Part shown: one piece after another, positions 23,755 through 35,836 of the stretch
How the letters are laid out: each line of letters starts with the position of its first letter
Position numbering within the stretch: the first letter of the stretch is position 1
Assembly: GCA_029582165.1 (NCBI GenBank)
Contig: CM055880.1
Span: 7,626,001 to 7,690,000, forward strand
Source of the DNA: Portulaca oleracea
Taxonomy: Eukaryota > Streptophyta > Magnoliopsida > Caryophyllales > Portulacaceae
Direction: 5' to 3'
Length of the DNA stretch: 64,000 nucleotides
Position numbers and translations under genes: made by a program
The notes under the pieces: generated by a model
Database searches by the model: none
Told to the model about the DNA's origin: nothing
What the model saw: only the letters and a program-made list of their open reading frames with translations

Positions 23755-23995
23755 ATGTCAATCACCTCTTGCCTGAGTAGCAAGATGTCCACCTCCTGAG
23801 TCCTACCCTAGGTGTCCCGTGTTCGAATATTGGGGACGACATCTCTCCCTTTCCATTTTGGAGAGTGCTGTGGTTGGAGTGGGGTCCATCTTTGGGCCAT
23901 TGACATCCCCCCTAACACGACTCGTCCGCTAGAGACTGTTGGGTTGTACCCTTGAGATAGGGATCTAATAGATTGGACTATTACCTATGTAAAAA
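23755..23995 (+). mobile_element. SINE-like element, copy 3 (best preserved)
   Basis: The 5' part has box A-like TTGCCTGAGTAGC and box B-like GTGTTCGAATATT, as in tRNA-derived SINEs. GGAGAGTGCTGTGGTTGG and GGGCCATTGACATCCC follow, and the 3' end is GACTATTACCTATGTAAAAA. Two diverged copies at 13110 and 18505 share the same order. No protein is encoded. Confidence 0.55.
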
Positions 23996-24189
23996 AATTA
24001 ATTAATTAATTAACTGACATGCAAGGAAGAAGAGTACCCAGATGTCATAAACAATGACTTTAGAAAAGTAGTTTTGCATGCGATGCTGAAGTGATATATC
24101 ATTGAAGTTCTTGCAGGTGATCAAATCATATCATATCCAACCTTAAACGATTCAGAATAAAGTTAGGGAAGAAAAGGGGGTTTGCTCTT

Positions 24190-24560
24190 TTTTCATCTTT
24201 TGCATGACTAAATTATGGGCCATTAATTGCTGCTTAATCATGTCCATCAAAATTATATATATCACTTTAATTTGATGGTGATAAGTTTGTTGTATGAAGT
24301 ATATCTTCACAACTATAACTTGATCCAATGAAGGAATAGTTGACCAATTGATTGTGAACATGAACTAATAACAAAAAGGTTGCAATTTAATGTGCTGTTT
24401 GATTCTTATATAAGTTGACTGAAGTTAACTCATCAACCGACATAGTTCTGCTAATCAATGTGGCAACATGGATGAAATATACCTTTAGAATCAAACATGA
24501 TAAAATGCCTAGATTATTGTCATTGTCAATTGCAATTAAGTAGAATTATCCAATTAGATA
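24190..24560 (+). repeat. diverged segmental duplication, copy A
   Basis: From about 24215, this stretch recurs at 25265-25615 in the same orientation, with shared words TGCTGCTTAATCATGTC, GAAGTATATCTTCACAACTA and GGATGAAATATACCTTTAGA. The copies differ by scattered substitutions and small indels. No coding frame is preserved. Confidence 0.75.
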
Positions 24561-24639
24561 TAATATTACTATCTCAGGTCTATAGAAGTCAATATTTAAG
24601 ATAATTGAATTCTCGTTTACAAAGCGTCAGGTAGGTTGT

Positions 24640-25000
24640 TCATGGTCTAGTCCAGAACGAAAAAGGGATGAGACTGGATTGAACCGAATGAATCGAGAGG
24701 AGTTCGGTCCAATTCTCGGTTTAGAAAATTTTGATGTTCGGTCCTCGATTCAGCCCATGGACTGAATTAAAGGATTAAGGTTACTAAAATTTTAATGTTT
24801 CCTTGTATAATCCACATTCCGGACTGGACCGAGGATTGGACCGATAAAGTTCGGTTGATCCAGTCCGGGACCCAACTTTTTTTGATCCAGTCCTTGGTCT
24901 GGCTTAGTCCTTGCATTCGATCCTCGGACCTTTCGATCCAGTCCGGGATCGATGAACAGCCCGACAGTGTCAGGGTTAGGTGTAGAGCCCAATTGATTTG
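24640..25000. repeat. tract of iterated GGTCCAGTCC-type words
   Basis: Variants of GATCCAGTCCGGGA, GGACTGGACCGAGG and GATCCAGTCCTTGG occur in both orientations, making many local hairpins. A related tract with TCCAATTTGGACTGGA lies at 33640-33760. No gene; element ends not seen. Confidence 0.55.
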
Positions 25001-25239
25001 GGTGAACTTAAGCACATCTTAAGTGTGACACAGATGAGTGTGGATACTAAATGGGTCGTGTAAGTAGCCAAACGATAAAAAAATAAAGCAGGCGAGCAAA
25101 ATGGACCGTGTCACCACCAGCACAGGTCGTGTCATTGCCGACACAAGCCATGTTAGGATGGACAAGGGTCTTGTTGTTATAACAGCGACAGTTTTGTGTT
25201 TTGATGTGTTGAGCTGGTATATTTTCCTTATTTGGTTTT

Positions 25240-25615
25240 GACTTGGAATGTTGTTTGCCGCGTCACAAAATAAATTTTGGATCATTAACTGCTGCTTAAT
25301 CATGTCTACCAAAATTATATCACACATTTAATTTGATGGTGGTAAGTTTGTTGTAGGAAGTATATCTTCACAACTATACCTTATGCAATGAAGGAATAGT
25401 TGACTAATTGATTGTGAACCTCAACTAATAAGAAAAAAGTTGCATGAGCTTTTGATTCATATACAAGTTGACTGAAGTTGACTCATCAAATCAACATCGT
25501 TTTGCTAATGAATGTGCATGGTAACATGGATGAAATATACCTTTAGAATCAAACATGATAAAATACCTAGATGATGTCAACTGCAATCAAGTAAATCATC
25601 CAATTATATTGTAAC
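25240..25615 (+). repeat. diverged segmental duplication, copy B
   Basis: Partner of 24190-24560, about 1.05 kb downstream. It ends where the LTR-like sequence at 25616 starts, so a retroelement insertion may have separated or trimmed the pair. Confidence 0.75.
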
Positions 25616-26420
25616 ACCTCAGCACCTCTCAGGCCGCGGATATCACCGATAGTTGCTTTAAGGATTGTTGACTGACCCTACAAATCACCACGTGCATGTT
25701 GAGTTTTAGATTATCTATTTCCTAAACAAATATAGATTAATTGGCGGAAAATCATAAACAATTAATCACCCAGGAAAACACAATCGCAGAGGCTTTAGTA
25801 ATTATACATTTATCGCTAATCTAACTGATGCAGAGGTTGACCTTTGAGATTCCAATGCAGAAATCCTCTACTGAAAGTCCACGCAGCACTCCGGGAACTC
25901 GACTGCTAGATCGACCCGATCGAGATAGATCTCAATCTAAAGATGTATGTGTTTCGGTATAGGTATAGTTGTTTCATGAAACAATAACTGCAAACTGAGA
26001 GAGAGAGAGAGAGGAACTCTGGAATCACCCTGGTATCTCTCTAAAAGTCTCAAACAGTTCCTTCGATAAATCTCTCAGAGAGACTCCTATTGATAGGGTT
26101 TGAATGACTTGGGGAAAGGGTTACTAAAACCCTAATGGCCGACTTACTTAACGGTGCATTCTGAGGCCCAACACGGTCCGTGTTGGCCTCCAGAATGTCC
26201 CTTAAATCAGCCCATTGTCACCACAGTCTGTGGCAGATCACCACGGTCCGTGTTGACACCAACACGGACCGTGTTGGATCAACACGATCCGTATTGAGTC
26301 CAATTCAGTCCGTGTTGGACTGATTTCTCATAGAAATCAACATTCCTAAACATAATACAATATTACTTAGGTTACATACATTGTTCCAGGACACTGACTT
26401 GTGTGACCCAGTAGGACCAA
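25616..26420 (-). mobile_element. LTR-like retroelement fragment (minus strand)
   Basis: The fragment begins TGTAACACCTCAG on the plus strand. Read on the minus strand it has a palindrome-rich block (26165-26330), a TATA-like CTATCAATAG (26087-26096), and then a (CT)n leader (GA run at 25998-26012). The same order is seen at 47.3-48.9 kb. There is no coding region, and the boundaries are approximate. Confidence 0.45.
26165..26330. repeat. array of short palindromes centred on CACGGWCCGTG
   Basis: Two perfect units, CAACACGGTCCGTGTTG (26169-26185) and CAACACGGACCGTGTTG (26260-26276), are accompanied by degenerate ones (CCACGGTCCGTGTTG, CAACACGATCCGTATTG, CCACAGTCTGTGG, CAGTCCGTGTTGGACTG). All are short inverted repeats sharing the CCGTGTTG arm. 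Confidence 0.9.
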
Positions 26421-27791
26421 ATAATATAGTTGTAATTAAACATATTTAATTATCAAATATAGAGATCTCTAGCAAGACATATAATTACTATATTATATTA
26501 GTTTAAACTCTATGCATATCGAACATTGTCAGAACATTGCCAACCGTACATGCATACTTAAAGTATGATTAAACAAAAAGGTCGATATGTTGAACTTTTA
26601 AATACCATATGCTTGAAGTAAAAGGAAGTATTGTGCAAAAATTCCAACAAATGCATGCTAAATAGTACTTAAATTCACATTCTTTTTTACTGACAGATCA
26701 GCTTATGTATACCTTAATCAGCATAAATTAAAAACCAAAATCAATTAATGAAACACGTGCTCAAGCTGCCCAGTCAGTATTTCAACGCCGGAAATCAATT
26801 TCGGTTTAGTCTGAGTAAATAGGTTAAAAGTATGGATTATTTTCAGTCAAAAAGTGAGTTTATATTATTTTCAACCAATGACCTCCGACTTCGGATTATT
26901 TTGAGCCAAAAACCCTATATAAATATGCATATAAGGAGGTCGCCTTAAGAGCACCAATAATTTCACCATAAATATTATGGTTATAAGGATTCGAAATTTG
27001 AAGTTAAAAACAGTAAAAAGCACACCATAATCCTATCTGTACATGCTTATTAAAGTACTAACTCTTGAACAAGAATATGTATTAGGGACAAAAATGAAAG
27101 AAAATATTAAGCTTATTACATGATGAGACTCTTAGGTAAAAGATACACAAGAATAGACAAACAAAGCATGTGCAAATTATATATCATTAAGATGTAAACA
27201 ATACAAACTTGACCATAAGAAAGCTCTGATTTGTGTAGGGGTTGAGCTATAGACTATAGAGGCGTGAATAGGTACAGTGGAAGAACTCCAAAAAGACATG
27301 ATGTATGGCCTATCCACTTGGCAATGAGTTAACTCCCATCCAATTGGAAAGGGTACCTCTCCTCTCTTTAATTTGCTTCTCTAAAATAAATTGCTCTAGA
27401 CTCTACACTCTATATAGAGTCCTTCAAAATTGGTTTCCTCATATGCATGTATTACTTTCACTTCTCAAAAGTAGTACTAATCAAGCTATATACCTCCAAT
27501 AATTGAACTTCATCATTGGAATTTGAAATATCCTCTTAGTGCTCATGACTTCCATATCCAATCTCAAACTATGCACCAACTTTAAATCACCTATAATTCT
27601 ATAAAGAGGCCTATTGGCTATCATAGGAGCACTATTGTTATTGCTAGAGTTTTTATTTTTCTCATTTATATAGGGTTGTGAAAAGAGTGTCGGATATGGA
27701 TATTTATCGATATGGTTAGAAATTTTTTTAGGTATGGTAGAAGAGTTTTCTTTTAAAGGTTGTTATTCATTAGTGTTGTGAAGAAAAATGT
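26421..27791. other. AT-rich intergenic sequence
   Basis: No gene, RNA gene or clear element ends recognised. Confidence 0.5.
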
Positions 27792-28354
27792 TGTTAGAGC
27801 AGACTTGCAGCGAAAATAGGTAACAGATCAGATGCTTTAGATATCGAGAAAAATAATGGAAGAATAACATAAATAAATGAGATAAGATTTAACGTGGAAA
27901 ATCCAAAAATTGGGCAAAAGGCCCACGAATGGCACATACACGAACTCCTCTAGCAAGGTCATGGTACATCAAGATATCAATAGGAAAGACCCAGTGGATC
28001 GACCAAATACATGAGTAGCATACCACATTACCACTCACAAGACTTTCACTATGACAACTCTTCAACCCACAATGAATCTATCTGCTCGCATCTCTATCCT
28101 CCCCTTAAAGGAAGCTGCCTCAAGGAATCTTCAGTCTTTTTGACACGGTGGTCTCTTCAAGATACATGTAATACCTTCAGCAACTTGGGAACATCTAGGA
28201 AGACAAAGTTTGGCTACCACTTTAATTGGATTTACCAAATCTAATATAATTAGGAAACTAAACATAATAAAGAAACCTAAATAATTTACTAACAGGATTA
28301 GCAAATAAATCATGTAGTCAACTTCAGATGTTTTAGAACACAATATTCCTAACA
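27792..28354. mobile_element. probable solo LTR
   Basis: It begins TGTTAGAGCAGAC and ends TATTCCTAACA, the inverted TGTTAG/CTAACA termini of an LTR. The interior has AACGTGGAAAATCCAAAA, also seen as AATGTGGAAAAATCCAAAA in the copia LTR at 46.9 kb. Flanking 5-bp words (AATGT, ATCGG) do not match, so it may be a recombinant. Confidence 0.55.
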
Positions 28355-28695
28355 ATCGGTTACACCGAAGATATGAACATCATTCTTTTTTTTATTTATA
28401 TTGCATGAATATGATTTTAATCTAAATTTAAGTTTGTTTAAATAATCTAACACGAGAAAAACATAGACATTGGGCATCAATTTCCTGATGATGTCCAATT
28501 TCTGTATACATGAGATGACTGGAACACAAACTTTTGACAAGCTTCATATGAATTAACTTTAGCGGTCAAAAATTCATATAATCACATCAATGTCTCTATT
28601 CATGGTGTGTTGATTTAGTTGATTGTAGGACACTAGTAGCTGTTTTTGATAATCTTCCATATATTGATTGTTGCTGTTGGCTCTAAAGAATCATT

Positions 28696-28709
28696 GGGGG
28701 GGGGGGGGG
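28696..28709. repeat. poly-G run
   Basis: Fourteen consecutive G in AT-rich DNA, likely polymorphic in length and prone to sequencing error. Confidence 0.9.
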
Positions 28710-30774
28710 AGGTGAGATTGTCATCCAGTATCATCTCAAATATAGCACAGATTATCTATTACTAATTAATCAAAGATAAAATTTGAATTAACTTCTAGCG
28801 AAACTTTAGAATCCAAATTCTATAACGAAACTCGAGAAAAGTAGAGACGTAGAATTGGAAATTCTTAGATAGCTAAGAGAGTCGTAGGTGTACCCACTCT
28901 CTTTTTACTTATATATCAATCGTACATATAGTTATAGAATAAAACTTGTCTTGTGAGGAAGAGATTTAGCAAACTTCCAATCTCGCCTAAGATATATATG
29001 TTGTAGTCATAGCTTAGAAAGGGGACATTTTAGGAAGGAATGAAGTAAGGAAACTGGCAAAAAAATGCATCTATTTATATTGTAAAGATGCACTCATGCA
29101 CTCTTGGTTAGAATAGAATAGCCTTATAGAGATATATAGGATGATGATGCAAGATCAATATGGACAAGGTAATTAGGATATCCAACCAACCCTAAATACA
29201 TTTATAAGCGTAAGAAACATCTATTAATTAAGTTGGAAATACGTGAAAGATAAGAAAAACAAGCAACAACTGCACCTGCACAGTTGATACGCCCGTGTCA
29301 AGCCCATACACGCTTGTGTCAGTTGTCAGTGCCTAGAATTTGAGTGTGCTTCGGAGCTTGTCACTCCCATGCCAAACCCTAACACTCCCTTGACAAGCAT
29401 TCTACACATAATCAAACCTGCTTCAAGGCATGTCACTTCTGTGTCCAACCATCCCGTGATAGGTACTCTGCACTCAAATTTGTGCCTTTTGGACCTGGGA
29501 AGCCATCAAATGGCTTCTTTTGGTCGTCTTAGCTCATTTTATACATTTATATTTAATTTTTCATGTCTTTTAAGTTTACCAAGCACATACACACTTCAAA
29601 AACATCAACATATACTATGCGCTATTTATCATATATATTAACTAATTAAATGCATGGTATAATATCTATCATTTTTAGCTAAATTGCATGCAATATTTTA
29701 AGTTTACCAAGCACATACACACTTCAAGCTTGTTCCCTTCAAATATTCATCGAGAGACAATTAAATGCATGGTTGTTAAGTATAAATGGTCCCCTCTCAC
29801 ACTAACAACCGAGGATGACAGTTTTCATGCTCAATTTATTACTTAATTGTTACTATACCTCCATTTTTTATCTTACCTTCTAACCAATTTTTCTCATGTC
29901 GTGATTTTATAATTTCAATACTATTTTAGTAACTAATAACTAAATACTGACATTTTGAGATATCATATTATAACATGTCAATCTTTAAAATCGGACATTA
30001 GTATACCGAACTTTTGGACCAAACTTTCATTGATGTACTAATCTTCGATGATAAGATTGATACAGTAGTGTCTGATTTTAAAGATTAATATATTACGTAC
30101 ATTTCAATAAACCCATATGTCAATGTATTAATATCCGAAAATCCTTTTATTTGCTTAGTTGAGTTGATTGTTGCACTTATTATCAAAGTCTTTCTAATTA
30201 AGTAGGAGGGTACGATGTGAAACAATCATGAAGGGACATACTCCTTCCATTCCTCCATATCTTTCTTACTAGCCATAGCTAAAAAAGGACATCATGCTAT
30301 AATTAAAGAGTCTGTCTCACGAAAAATATATGCGAGACGGTCTCATACTGAAATTTGTGAAAATATTTATTTCAATAGATGTATTTTGTTTTAATATCTG
30401 TCATTTCTTAATATTCCCCAAATGTTAAAAATTAATTAAAATGGAATCAGTATTAACTAGCTAGAATATAAACTAATCACGAATCTTAAATATCCCCTTC
30501 AAACTTTTAGAATTTTGCTTGAGTTGATTTTTTAGTATACCTACTAATTAACCACTTAGGATTGGTTTGTGATTACTGATTAACTCAATTGAGTAGAAAT
30601 TAAAGCAGAAGAGAAACCCCAGTAATTCCATCCTTAAATTTCAACTTTTCATCCTACATTCCTACCGACATAAACCAGCATTTATATATACCTCCTTCAT
30701 TATAAAAAAGAAAACAAAAAGTACTTGGAGTGAAGAAAAAGGAAAGAAAACTTGCACAGTTGCATGTTTCTTTG
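28710..30774. other. intergenic sequence with possible LTR promoter relic (29060-29490)
   Basis: On the minus strand a TATA box (ATATAAATAG, near 29070) lies 200-400 nt downstream of a stretch repeating CCGTGTCAAG and CTTGTGTCAG words (29280-29460). This resembles the arrangement in the two clearer LTR pieces. The rest is AT-rich and gene-free. Confidence 0.4.
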
Positions 30775-31030
30775 AGCTGGCAAAATTTTGTCCGATCTAA
30801 ATTGTCCAACCCGGAAAAAATCGGGTCTTGACATAGATTTTCCGTCCGAATTTTGATATTGACCGAATATTCAAGCATAAAATTTTTCTTTTTTTCTATT
30901 GTCCGAACCCGATTTTATCTTCGTCCGAATTGTCCGACCCGGTTCGACCCGAAATAAAGCCGGGTTTGGACATGAATTTCTCATCCAAATTTTGGCATTG
31001 TCCGAATTTGTCTGACCCGAATAAATCCGA
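30775..31030. repeat. tract of iterated GTCCGA / ACCCGA words
   Basis: Repeats of TTGTCCGAATTGTCCGACCC-type sequence and their inverses (CGGGTTTGGACATG). No ORF, no defined ends, composition unlike the surroundings. Confidence 0.5.
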
Positions 31031-31921
31031 ATTGGAATTTTTGTGAGCGCTGCTTCTTATACAAACTGCATTTTCAAACATGCGTACTAGCTAGTATTTC
31101 TGTCTAAAGAGGTGGGACAAATGAAAGGACCACGATGAAACTGAAGGCGTTAATATACAACTGTAGCAGTAGTTATAGAATTGTGTAAGCTAAACATGTA
31201 TAGTATAGTATAGTATAGAAGACTAAATGTGGAGTTTGTAGGTATAGATGCCGCCCAAGTAAGCAAACCCATCAGAAACACGTTGTTTGCTGTCCATCTG
31301 TTTGTATTTTGTGCATTCTACCACACGTCTGCCCTCTTCTGCATGTCATCCTCTCTTCTTCCACAAACACAAGAAAATGCTCCATCACATATCATACACA
31401 CACTTAACACACAAAATGGAATCAATATTCCATCCATCTCCATAATTAATTAATTTAATTAATTATCTCAAAATTATAAAAATCCACCACCGCCGCCACC
31501 ACATTGTCATATATGCACGTACACAGTCTTCTTTAATTTATTCATGTTACCCTATTTTTTGGATTGATAACTTTTTTCAAACCAATTCAATCTAAACCTT
31601 ACACGATTCTCCAAAAATCCTCTCTAAAAACACAATCTTCCAAAAAACATCATAATTTATCTAATCTAATCCAATCCATCCAAACATCATTTTATCCAAT
31701 CCAAAGAACAGAGTCAGATCAATTAATATTTCATTGTCAATGACTTATTGTGTGGGGGTCAGTCGTTTAGCTTCTAGTGAATTCATAAACTAGTCCATCT
31801 CTTACACCTAATTCTAACTTTGACTGCAACTTGGAAAATCCATACTCTCTTATTCCACTGTCTATTTTAGAATTAATCACATGCTTAAAATTCTCTGGGA
31901 GTCAATATTGCCATAGACCAT
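31031..31921. other. intergenic, nothing recognised
   Basis: Contains a short (TAGTA)n run at about 31200-31217. A T/A-rich stretch at 31557-31715 has ATCCAATCC words, like the element at 59964. Confidence 0.5.
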
Positions 31922-32304
31922 GATAACCATCTTGACACAAGATGGTTCTTAACCATCTTGACTTGTTCATATTTCACATTTTTGTAACTTTTATTAATAT
32001 TTTCTTTAATAATCATATATATTTATCAATTATAATAATATAATACTTCTTAGCTAGGTGAAAAAATATAATTATAACCTAACTTTATCAATCATAGTAG
32101 AAAATCCACATTTTATACATAGTTTTATATTTATGAAATAAATATAAATAAATAATTATTTTTAAGTTGTTTATAACTTGTAGTAACCCTAAAAATAATG
32201 AAATGTACCTTTAGAATGATTTAAATACACTTACATTTCATTTTATTAGTGATTTAGAAGAAATGCAAGATGGTTAAGAGTCATCTTATGTCAAAATGTT
32301 TATC
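31922..32304. mobile_element. MITE family 3, copy 1
   Basis: Left GATAACCATCTTGACACAAG and right CTTATGTCAAAATGTTTATC are imperfect inverted ends, each followed inward by a second AACCATCTTG unit. It is 383 bp, AT-rich and homologous along its length to 61462-61819. Confidence 0.7.
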
Positions 32305-32377
32305 ATTTTCGTATTGCCATTACATTGCAACTCATATAATAACCCAAAAAGATTAAAAGAAAAGAAAAAAAATAAGG

Positions 32378-32790
32378 GAAATTCCATTTGGTAGGCTCCA
32401 ACTTTTGTCTATTCCAAATTGTCAACCACTTTTTAAATTATTCCAAGTGGTAGGCTTATTTTGAAAATTATTTCATCTCGTGCGCTTCTACTTGTACCGT
32501 TGCTAAAATATTGCTCGCAGAACTTTCCTAGCTCCTCTCTCTATTTTATTTAGCTCTCCCAATCAATTTCACAATCGATTCACTTGAAATAATATATATA
32601 GTGTTTGACAACTAGCCAACTAGGAATAGTTTTTAAAGTGTTTGAAAACTTGGAATAATTTTTAAGGTTTTCAAAATAAACCCTACCATTTGGATCAATT
32701 TTCAAAGTAAGTGTACCACTTGGAATAATTTCAAAAATGATTAACAGTTTAGAATAGACAAATGTTGAAGCCTACCAAATGAAATTTTCA
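32378..32790. mobile_element. MITE with about 110-bp inverted ends (Mutator-like?)
   Basis: Left AAATTCCATTTGGTAGGC and right GCCTACCAAATGAAATTT are inverted. Similarity continues inward (GTCTATTCCAAATTG against TTTAGAATAGACAAATG, TTCCAAGTGGTAGGCTT against GTACCACTTGGAATAATTT). The flanks are A-rich, so the duplication length cannot be read. Confidence 0.65.
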
Positions 32791-33871
32791 AAAAAAGTAT
32801 GATCACAGTGTTGGATGACTCCGTCAGTGTTAGCTTCACATGCCCTAGTGGCAAATTCCATTTTCTCTTTTACGCAAAAATATGACGTACTAGTTATTAT
32901 TCCACGATGACAAGTATAGCCCATCAATTCTATAATTTCTACACTTATTTATGAAAGTTTTCATTTTTACAAGATATCGGCTCGAAATTTGGAAGATGGG
33001 GTGTTACGAACTTAACTCCCACTTTTTTAATTAACAACAAACATTACGAGAGTACTATAAATTAAAATAGTTATACTTTGATAAAGGGCCAGGACAAATA
33101 TATAAATTTTGTACAAAATAATTCAAGTTGGAAGAAATTGTTTAGGCATCTATTAAGCATGAAAAGTCGGAGGGACATGGGACTCTTTTATGGAAATAAG
33201 AACATGAACAGCATAAGTTAATTATAGGAGAGTATTACTATTCAAATTCTTATGTTAACTTTTCAATAACAATTGGCCGGAAATATAATATTTTATTTGC
33301 TATTATACGTGTATTTTTGTTTGCTTTTAGAATCCCAGCCTACAATCATGCAAACTATCTCTGGAAAGATCCAAAAACACGACAAATCAATCTATTCCTC
33401 TAATTAAAACGCAGAAATATATAGGCTCCTACCAAATAGATTTGTATTCATTTTGACAGTTATGAAATTAATAGTACTAATATATACATAATCCTTAGTT
33501 TTCCGGAAAGAAAAAACCTTAGTGGCTCCTCTTCACTTACTTTTTATTGAAAAACAAAACTAGGGTTAAACATTGGTTTAGGGCTGAATCAAATGAGACT
33601 AGATGATAGTCTCATGGATTGAACTTCGGGGTTGAGTTGGACCGAAATAAGTTTGATGCTAAAGTACTAGACCAACTGAACTTTTTTCAGTTTTGGATTG
33701 GATCAACTCAACCTCTTTCAGTCCAATTTGGACTGGACTATTCACAATTATATTACAGGGAATGAGTGAAAGAAACTCACGAATTTCAGTAGTTGTGTCA
33801 CTTTTATTCGATTGATCCTTTGTGGACTTTCCTTGATCCATTCAGGCTAATCCGGTCCAATCATTTTTTCA

Positions 33872-34144
33872 GGTCCTGTTCTTTTATACAGTTGGCTGCG
33901 GTATGGCGCGGAGTGGTGTGTGGAATTGTGGTGAGTGTGGTGGAATTGTGGTGGATTGTGGCGGGTTTTGGTAAGTTCTGGTGAGTTTTGTTTTTAATAA
34001 TTGTAAATTATGTTGGTAAATGTGAAAAAGTTGATTGTGGTGGGTTGTGGTAAATTGCGGTGGATTAATATATTGTGATGAGTTATGAAAAGGTGCGGTG
34101 TGTTGTGGCACCGCAGTCAGCCAGTCGTATAAAAGAACGGGACC
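33872..34144. mobile_element. Tourist/Harbinger-like MITE, family 1
   Basis: Left GGTCCTGTTCTTTTATACAG and right CGTATAAAAGAACGGGACC, with inner GGCTGCGGTATGGCG against CCGCAGTCAGCC. The interior is a G/T-rich run of GTGGTGGATTGTGG words. The flanking triplets do not match. Confidence 0.75.
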
Positions 34145-34173
34145 AATCTAGAGTGGACCATGCAAAACTCTAA

Positions 34174-34406
34174 GGGCATGTTTGGTGAGCAAAACAGGAA
34201 TGGAATTGAGTAGGAATGGGTTCTAATTCCTATTTTTTCTGTTTGGAGAGCAGTTTCTGGATTGGAATTGCAATCCCTAGGGATTTGCTATCCCTCCCAA
34301 ATAGAGGGATTAGAAACCTCCCAAATGTGGGGGGAATAGGCTATCCCTTTTCTTTCACAACAACAATAAAACCAATAATAATAACAATAATAATAATAAT
34401 AATAAT

Positions 34407-34437
<31 letters not shown>

Positions 34438-35390
34438 ATAATTATAATTACTAATAATTAATAATTAAAAAATAATTATAATAATAATTATAATTATAAT
34501 TATTAATAATGAATTATAATTATTAATTTGTAATAATAATTATAATTATAATTATTAATAATTAATTATAATTATTAATAATTAATTATAATTATTATAA
34601 TATATATTATAATAAATAATAATCATAATAATAATTATAATAATAATTATTATTAATAATTAATAATAATTATTACTATTACAATTAATAATTATAATAA
34701 TTTTAATTATAATTATAATTATTAATAATAATTATAATAACAATAATTATTATAAATGTCAATATGAATAATTATTACTAAAAAATAATTATTAAATGTT
34801 ATTAATTAATAATAATTTATAATAATTAGTAATTTAGTAATATGAAAATTAGTAATTAATAGTTAATAATTAATAATAAAAATATATATTAATTATTAAT
34901 AACTAATTATTATAATTAGTTAATAATAATTGATAATTATTAATAATTAATAAATAATTATAATTATTAAATAATTAATAATTAATTATAATTATTAATA
35001 TTTAATATAATAAAATTACTAATTGATACAAATGTCAATAATTAATAATTAATTAATAATTATAATAGTTAATTATTTTCCATTGATAATAATTATTAAT
35101 TAATAAAAAATAATAATTTGTAATTTATATTAATAATATTATTAATTAATATGTAATAATAACTAATTAATAATTGATAATTATTAATTATTAAAATTTT
35201 ATTATTGTCATAATAATAATAAGGGAAATAATAATAATAATAATAATTATAACAAATACTATAACTATAACTTTGATTCCATTCCACTGCTTACCAAACA
35301 CTTTCATTTCAAGGTTCTAATTCCATACCCAACCCCCTAGGATTCTAATTCCATACCCAACCCATTCCGCTTTTCTCTCCAAACAAGCCC
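34174..35390. mobile_element. TIR element filled with an AAT/ATT satellite
   Basis: GGGCATGTTTGGTGAG at the left and CTCTCCAAACAAGCCC at the right are inverted, each flanked by TAA (34171-34173, 35391-35393). Short arms with AGGAATGG and ATTCCTATT-type words lead into about 0.9 kb of A/T repeat. The organisation is the same as the 1797-3065 element with a different satellite. No transposase. Confidence 0.75.
34376..35270. repeat. long (AAT)n/(ATT)n satellite-like array
   Basis: Almost only A and T for nearly 0.9 kb: AAT then ATT runs at the left, then TAATTATAATTAT permutations, then an AAT run at the right. Both strands carry the trinucleotides, so large hairpins are possible. Confidence 0.95.
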
Positions 35391-35758
35391 TAAACAAAAC
35401 TGTATAGAACCCAAAACAATAGAAAACTAAAAGAATTGTCCATCAAGTTACGTGATTCTACAAACATGTGCAGGACAAGAATTTGAGAAAAAAATAAAGT
35501 AGAAAAAAAAAATCTAAGGTTAAAAAAAAAAGCAATGAAACAAAATTTGTGTAACAGTTGAAAATGAAATAGCATGTTTCTTGCCATCTTCTTTAAAGAA
35601 CTGTAGTGAGCTTTGCCAAATATATATTGAGCATGTCAGCATGTGATAGGAATTTTCTCCCCTTGATTTTTTAAACGAAAAAGAGAGAAATATTTCCAAT
35701 AAGCCGAGAACATTGTTGGAATCCTGATACATATATTCTATGTGTTTCCCATCAGTGT

Positions 35759-35769
35759 CTATATATACT
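35759..35769 (+). promoter_or_regulatory. TATA box of the MYB gene
   Basis: CTATATATACT lies 68-78 nt upstream of the MYB start codon. A start site about 30 nt downstream would leave a short A/C-rich 5' UTR. Confidence 0.65.
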
Positions 35770-35836
35770 AGTAATACTACAACACAATTTAATCCCTCCC
35801 TTACCCTTACAACATAAACAACTGAGATCAGTGGAG

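Noticed and set aside
29369..29641. 90-codon plus-strand frame
   Set aside because: It falls in LTR-promoter-like sequence with repeated CGTGTCA words; no domain seen.
33884..34111. His/Pro-rich minus-strand frame, with similar ones at 40831-41091 and 63643-63924
   Set aside because: All three are the A/C-rich strand of family 1 MITEs, not a gene family.
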